Part shown: in pieces, positions 60,893 through 64,000 of the stretch | How positions within the stretch are numbered: the first letter of the stretch is position 1 | Layout: every line of letters begins with the position of its first letter | Assembly: GCF_032854445.1 (NCBI RefSeq) | Contig: NC_088303.1 | Location: forward strand, 5,835,501 to 5,899,500 | Direction: 5' to 3' | DNA length: 64,000 nucleotides | Origin: Liolophura sinensis | Taxonomy: Eukaryota; Mollusca; Polyplacophora; Chitonida; Chitonidae | The notes under the pieces: model-generated | What the model was told of the DNA's origin: nothing | What the model saw: the letters and a program-made list of their open reading frames with translations, nothing else | The model's database searches: none | Program-made: the position numbers and the translations under genes

Positions 60893-62288
60893 GTGTGCAG
60901 TTGGCTGCCTGTGTACATTTCATGCACAGGTGGGTTCCAGTGTACCGTTAATTTACACGTGGCAGGCTGTTTAAGTTGATCTAGAGGTGGCACTGAGCCT
61001 GTGTAAAGTAAATCTACAGCTGGCAGCCTGTGTACAGTTCACTTACAGGTGGCAGCCTCTGTACAGTTCACTTACAGGTGGCACTGAACCTGTGTACATT
61101 TCATGCACAGGTGGGTTCCAGCATACTACTAATCTACAGGTGGCTGCCTGTTTAAATTGATCCACAGGTGGCACTGAGCCTATGTACATTAGATGTACAT
61201 CTGGCAGCCTGTGTACAGTTGATGTACAGGTGGCACTGAGCCTGTGTACAGTAGATCTACAGGCAGAAGCCTGTGTACAATTGATCTACAGGTGGTAACC
61301 TCTGTACAGTTGATGTACAGGTGGCAACTGGTGTACAGTTGACCTACAGGTGGCACTGAGCCTGTGTACAGTAGATCTACAGGCAGCTAGTCTGTGTACA
61401 GTTGATCTTCAGGTGGCACTGAGCCTGTGTACAGTAGATCTACAGGCAGCTAGTCTCTGTACAGTTGATGTACAGGTGGCACTGAGCCTGTGTACAGTAG
61501 ATCTACAGGCAGCTAGTGTGTGTACAGTTGATGTACAGGTGGCGCTGAGCCTGTGTACAGTAGATCTACAGGCAGAAGCCTGTGTACAGTTGATCTACAG
61601 GTGGCAGCCTGTTTAAGTTGATCTTCAGGTGGTAGCCTATGTACAGTTGATGTACAGGTGGCTACCTGTGTACAGTTGATGTACAGGTGGCAGCCTGTGT
61701 ACAGTGGATCTACAGGTGGCAGCCTGTTTAAGTTGATCTTCAGGTGGTAGCCTATGTACAGTTGATGTACAGGTGGCTACCTGTGTACAGTTGATGTACA
61801 GGTGGCATCCTGTGTACAGTGGATGTACAGGTGGCAGCCTGTGTACAGTTGACCTACAGGTGACATTGTCCATGTGGACAGTAGATCTACAGGCAGCTAG
61901 TTTGTGTACAGTTAATCTCCAGGTGGCAGTCTGTGTACAGTTGATGTACAGGTGGCAGCCTGTGTACAGTTGATCTTCAGGTGGCACTGAGCCTGTGTAC
62001 AATAGAGCTACAGGCAGCTAGTCTGCGTACAGTTGACCTACAGGGGACAGTCAGCCTGTGTACAGTAGATCAACAGGTAGCTAATCTTTGTACAATTGAT
62101 CTTCAGGCGGCAGCCCATGTACAGTAGATCCACAGATAACACAGGTCTGTGTACAGTTGATCTTCAGGTGCAGCCTGTGTACAGTTGATGTACAGGTGGC
62201 AGCCTGTGTACAGTAGATCTACTAGCAGCTAGTCGGTGTACAGTTGATCTACAGGCAGCTAGTTGGTGTACAGTTGATGTACATATGT
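60893..62288. repeat. 29-33-bp TGTACA/CAGGTGG satellite (copy 2)
   Basis: Same monomer types as 33,119-35,030, about 516 bases shorter because block copies are missing. Confidence 0.93.
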
Positions 62289-62348
62289 GAAAAAGTGTAC
62301 ATTTGGGGAACAGATGGCAGCCTGTGTACAGTAGATATATACAGACAG

Positions 62349-62735
62349 CAGTAAGCCTGTGTGGGGCCTTTGTACAGGTGGAACCTTTGTACAGGTGAAA
62401 GCATTTGTGCAGTTGGGAGCCTGTAGGTGAGAGCCGTTGTACAGGTGGGAGCCTTTGTACAGGCGGAAGTCTGTGTACAGGTGGAAGCCTTTGTACAGGT
62501 GGACACCTCTGTCCAGGTGGAAGCCTTTGTGCATATGGGAGTCTTTGTTTTGGGTGGAAACCTTTGCGCAGGTGGGAGTCTGTGTAGAGGTGGAAGCCTC
62601 TGTACAGGTGGAAGCCTTTGCACAGGTGGGAGCCTGTTTACAGGTGGAAGCCTTTGTACAGGTGGGAGCCTGTGTACAGGTGGAAGCCTTTGTGCAGGTG
62701 GGAGCCTGTGTACAGGTGGGAGTCTTTGTAGGTGA
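62349..62735. repeat. 18/36-bp minisatellite (copy 2)
   Basis: Counterpart of 35,092-35,441 with about one additional 36-bp dimer. Confidence 0.9.
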
Positions 62736-62934
62736 CATCCTCTAACAAATAAATAAATAAATAAATACACAGAGATGGAGGCCTATATACGCAAAGATCT
62801 GTAAACCGGTGCTCGGGGCTTTTGTACAGACTTAAAAGCTACTTCGACTCGTTTTGAAATGTTGAATGCATGGGCTTGACGCGAGAGACGAGTCAGGGTT
62901 CTCTTAACTCACACCTTTCTAAAACTCTCTCCAG

Positions 62935-63032
62935 GTGTGGGTCAGTATCGTTCCGAGACTTGGGTTGTATGCCAGTGGTTCATTGGCTACAAAGAACAAG
63001 AAAACGATGTTATTGTCTATAATGAAAGGTAG
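62935..63032 (+). CDS. Possible orphan coding exon (copy 2), protein unknown
   Basis: Counterpart of 35,751-35,848 with one silent change, the same acceptor CTCTCTCCAG and the same TAG stop. Family unknown. Confidence 0.3.
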
Positions 63033-64000
63033 TGTACCTTGTGGTAAATCTGATTTAATCAAAATCTCACAATGTTTTATGCACATTTTATATTATCTCA
63101 ATCAGTTTGTCAAACGTCAGCATTTAAATAGAGATGTTGTAAACTCTACTCTTTGATATATGACTTGCATAACGGCTTAACATAAATAATACCACGATAT
63201 TGCTGAATGACTACGGTACCAACAATCTTATCAATGTTTAAACTTTACGTGATGACCACAACACATCACAAATGTCACACTGACACGACATCTCAACGTT
63301 AAGAAACGTGTCAAAGTATACAAACACAAGTTTAATCAACAAAGTTTAGTTAAAATGAATATAAATTCTACAAGATGAAAACATAAACATGTGGAGGCGT
63401 ATATGTATTGCCTCAATGGTAGATTACGAGGTGGAGGCGAACACTTACTTGTATGTACCGGTAGTCAACATGTATGCGTACATGTGGAGATCAATGTACT
63501 GTAAGTGTGCATTTCACTGTGTAGGGGACATGGGTATGTAATGTAGGCACAAGCATCCCACACAGATAGAGAGCCTGGGAACCTATATAGGTCTAATTAC
63601 ATGTACATATGTGGTAAGAACAAGGAGCTATTTACTGGACTATATCTGTCACCCATTACGATGCCCTAGACGCAGTTTAGAATAAAAAGTAACACATTTC
63701 TCGACAAAACAGTAAAATAATACAGGTATAAACAAACAGAGTGATGTGCGAGAATACCACATTTAGTGTAGCAACAAAGTACATATAAATATGGCACAAG
63801 AGCAACACTGTAACGTATACACCTCCATCTGCTTGTCACTTCATGAAAAAATAAATAAATAAAAAAATTGGAGAATATGAATGATACAGTCTTTTATAAT
63901 GACATATATTCCGGCCCATAGTTATGGTATTAATGACATACATGCATCACTATTAAGAAGAAAAAAAAGACCATACAGAAATATACAACCTATTACAGGT
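63033..64000. other. Second copy of the GST upstream region
   Basis: Matches 35,849-36,820, which lies upstream of GST copy 2. The window ends before the ARE and exon 1 positions would be reached. Confidence 0.5.

Noticed and set aside
62935-63156. Protein starting with WVSIVPRLGLYASGSL
   Set aside because: The frame runs past a likely stop/donor in another frame, and the one difference between copies changes an amino acid here but is silent in the alternative frame.

Overview
The window is animal nuclear DNA, most likely from a mollusc or another lophotrochozoan. Genes are split by GT-AG introns, it is AT-rich between genes, and it is full of DNA transposons, tRNA-derived SINEs of the kind common in molluscan genomes, and minisatellites. 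Nothing prokaryotic or viral was seen.

The dominant structure is a large direct duplication. Positions 1 to about 36,820 match about 37,570 to 64,000 nearly base for base. The offset falls from 37.57 kb to 27.2 kb because copy 1 carries two extra transposon insertions and the minisatellites differ in length. Each copy holds the same two convergent genes. One is a six-exon glutathione S-transferase of the rho/A-like type on the + strand: copy 1 at 729-11,930 with exon 1 lying left of the window, copy 2 complete at 37,288-44,583 and 225 aa long. The other is EXOSC7 (RRP42), a ring subunit of the RNA exosome, on the - strand at 20,811-30,044 and 48,967-57,863. The first ~54 residues of EXOSC7 were not found in either copy. 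The two EXOSC7 copies are damaged in complementary ways. Copy 1 has lost its natural C-terminus to a 22-bp deletion; copy 2 keeps the C-terminus but has a CGA-to-TGA stop in the conserved EFEGRGG motif.

Copy 1 only: a 4.8-kb hAT-like element (3,294-8,135, 8-bp target duplication) sits in GST intron 2. It contains a complete PIF/Harbinger element (3,785-7,509) with a frame-broken transposase and an intact MADF/Myb-like partner, which itself contains a TTAA MITE (5,224-5,573). A 4.6-kb element (14,551-19,141) is inserted inside a tRNA SINE. It carries a Mutator-like transposase between two direct 453-bp repeats. Copy 2 shows the clean empty site for both insertions.

Between and inside the EXOSC7 exons lie six tandem arrays per copy (50-, 50-, 22/88-, 32-, ~30- and 18/36-bp units). 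The 50-bp array beside the SDDPYD exon is built from the end of that exon plus its 5' splice site, so the intron holds about 41 (copy 1) or 27 (copy 2) extra copies of a splice donor. The region upstream of GST copy 2 contains one antioxidant-response-element core. The same upstream region recurs at the right edge of the window, which predicts a third GST first exon about 0.47 kb past the end. Because the genome may be highly heterozygous, the duplication could also be two haplotypes assembled in tandem.
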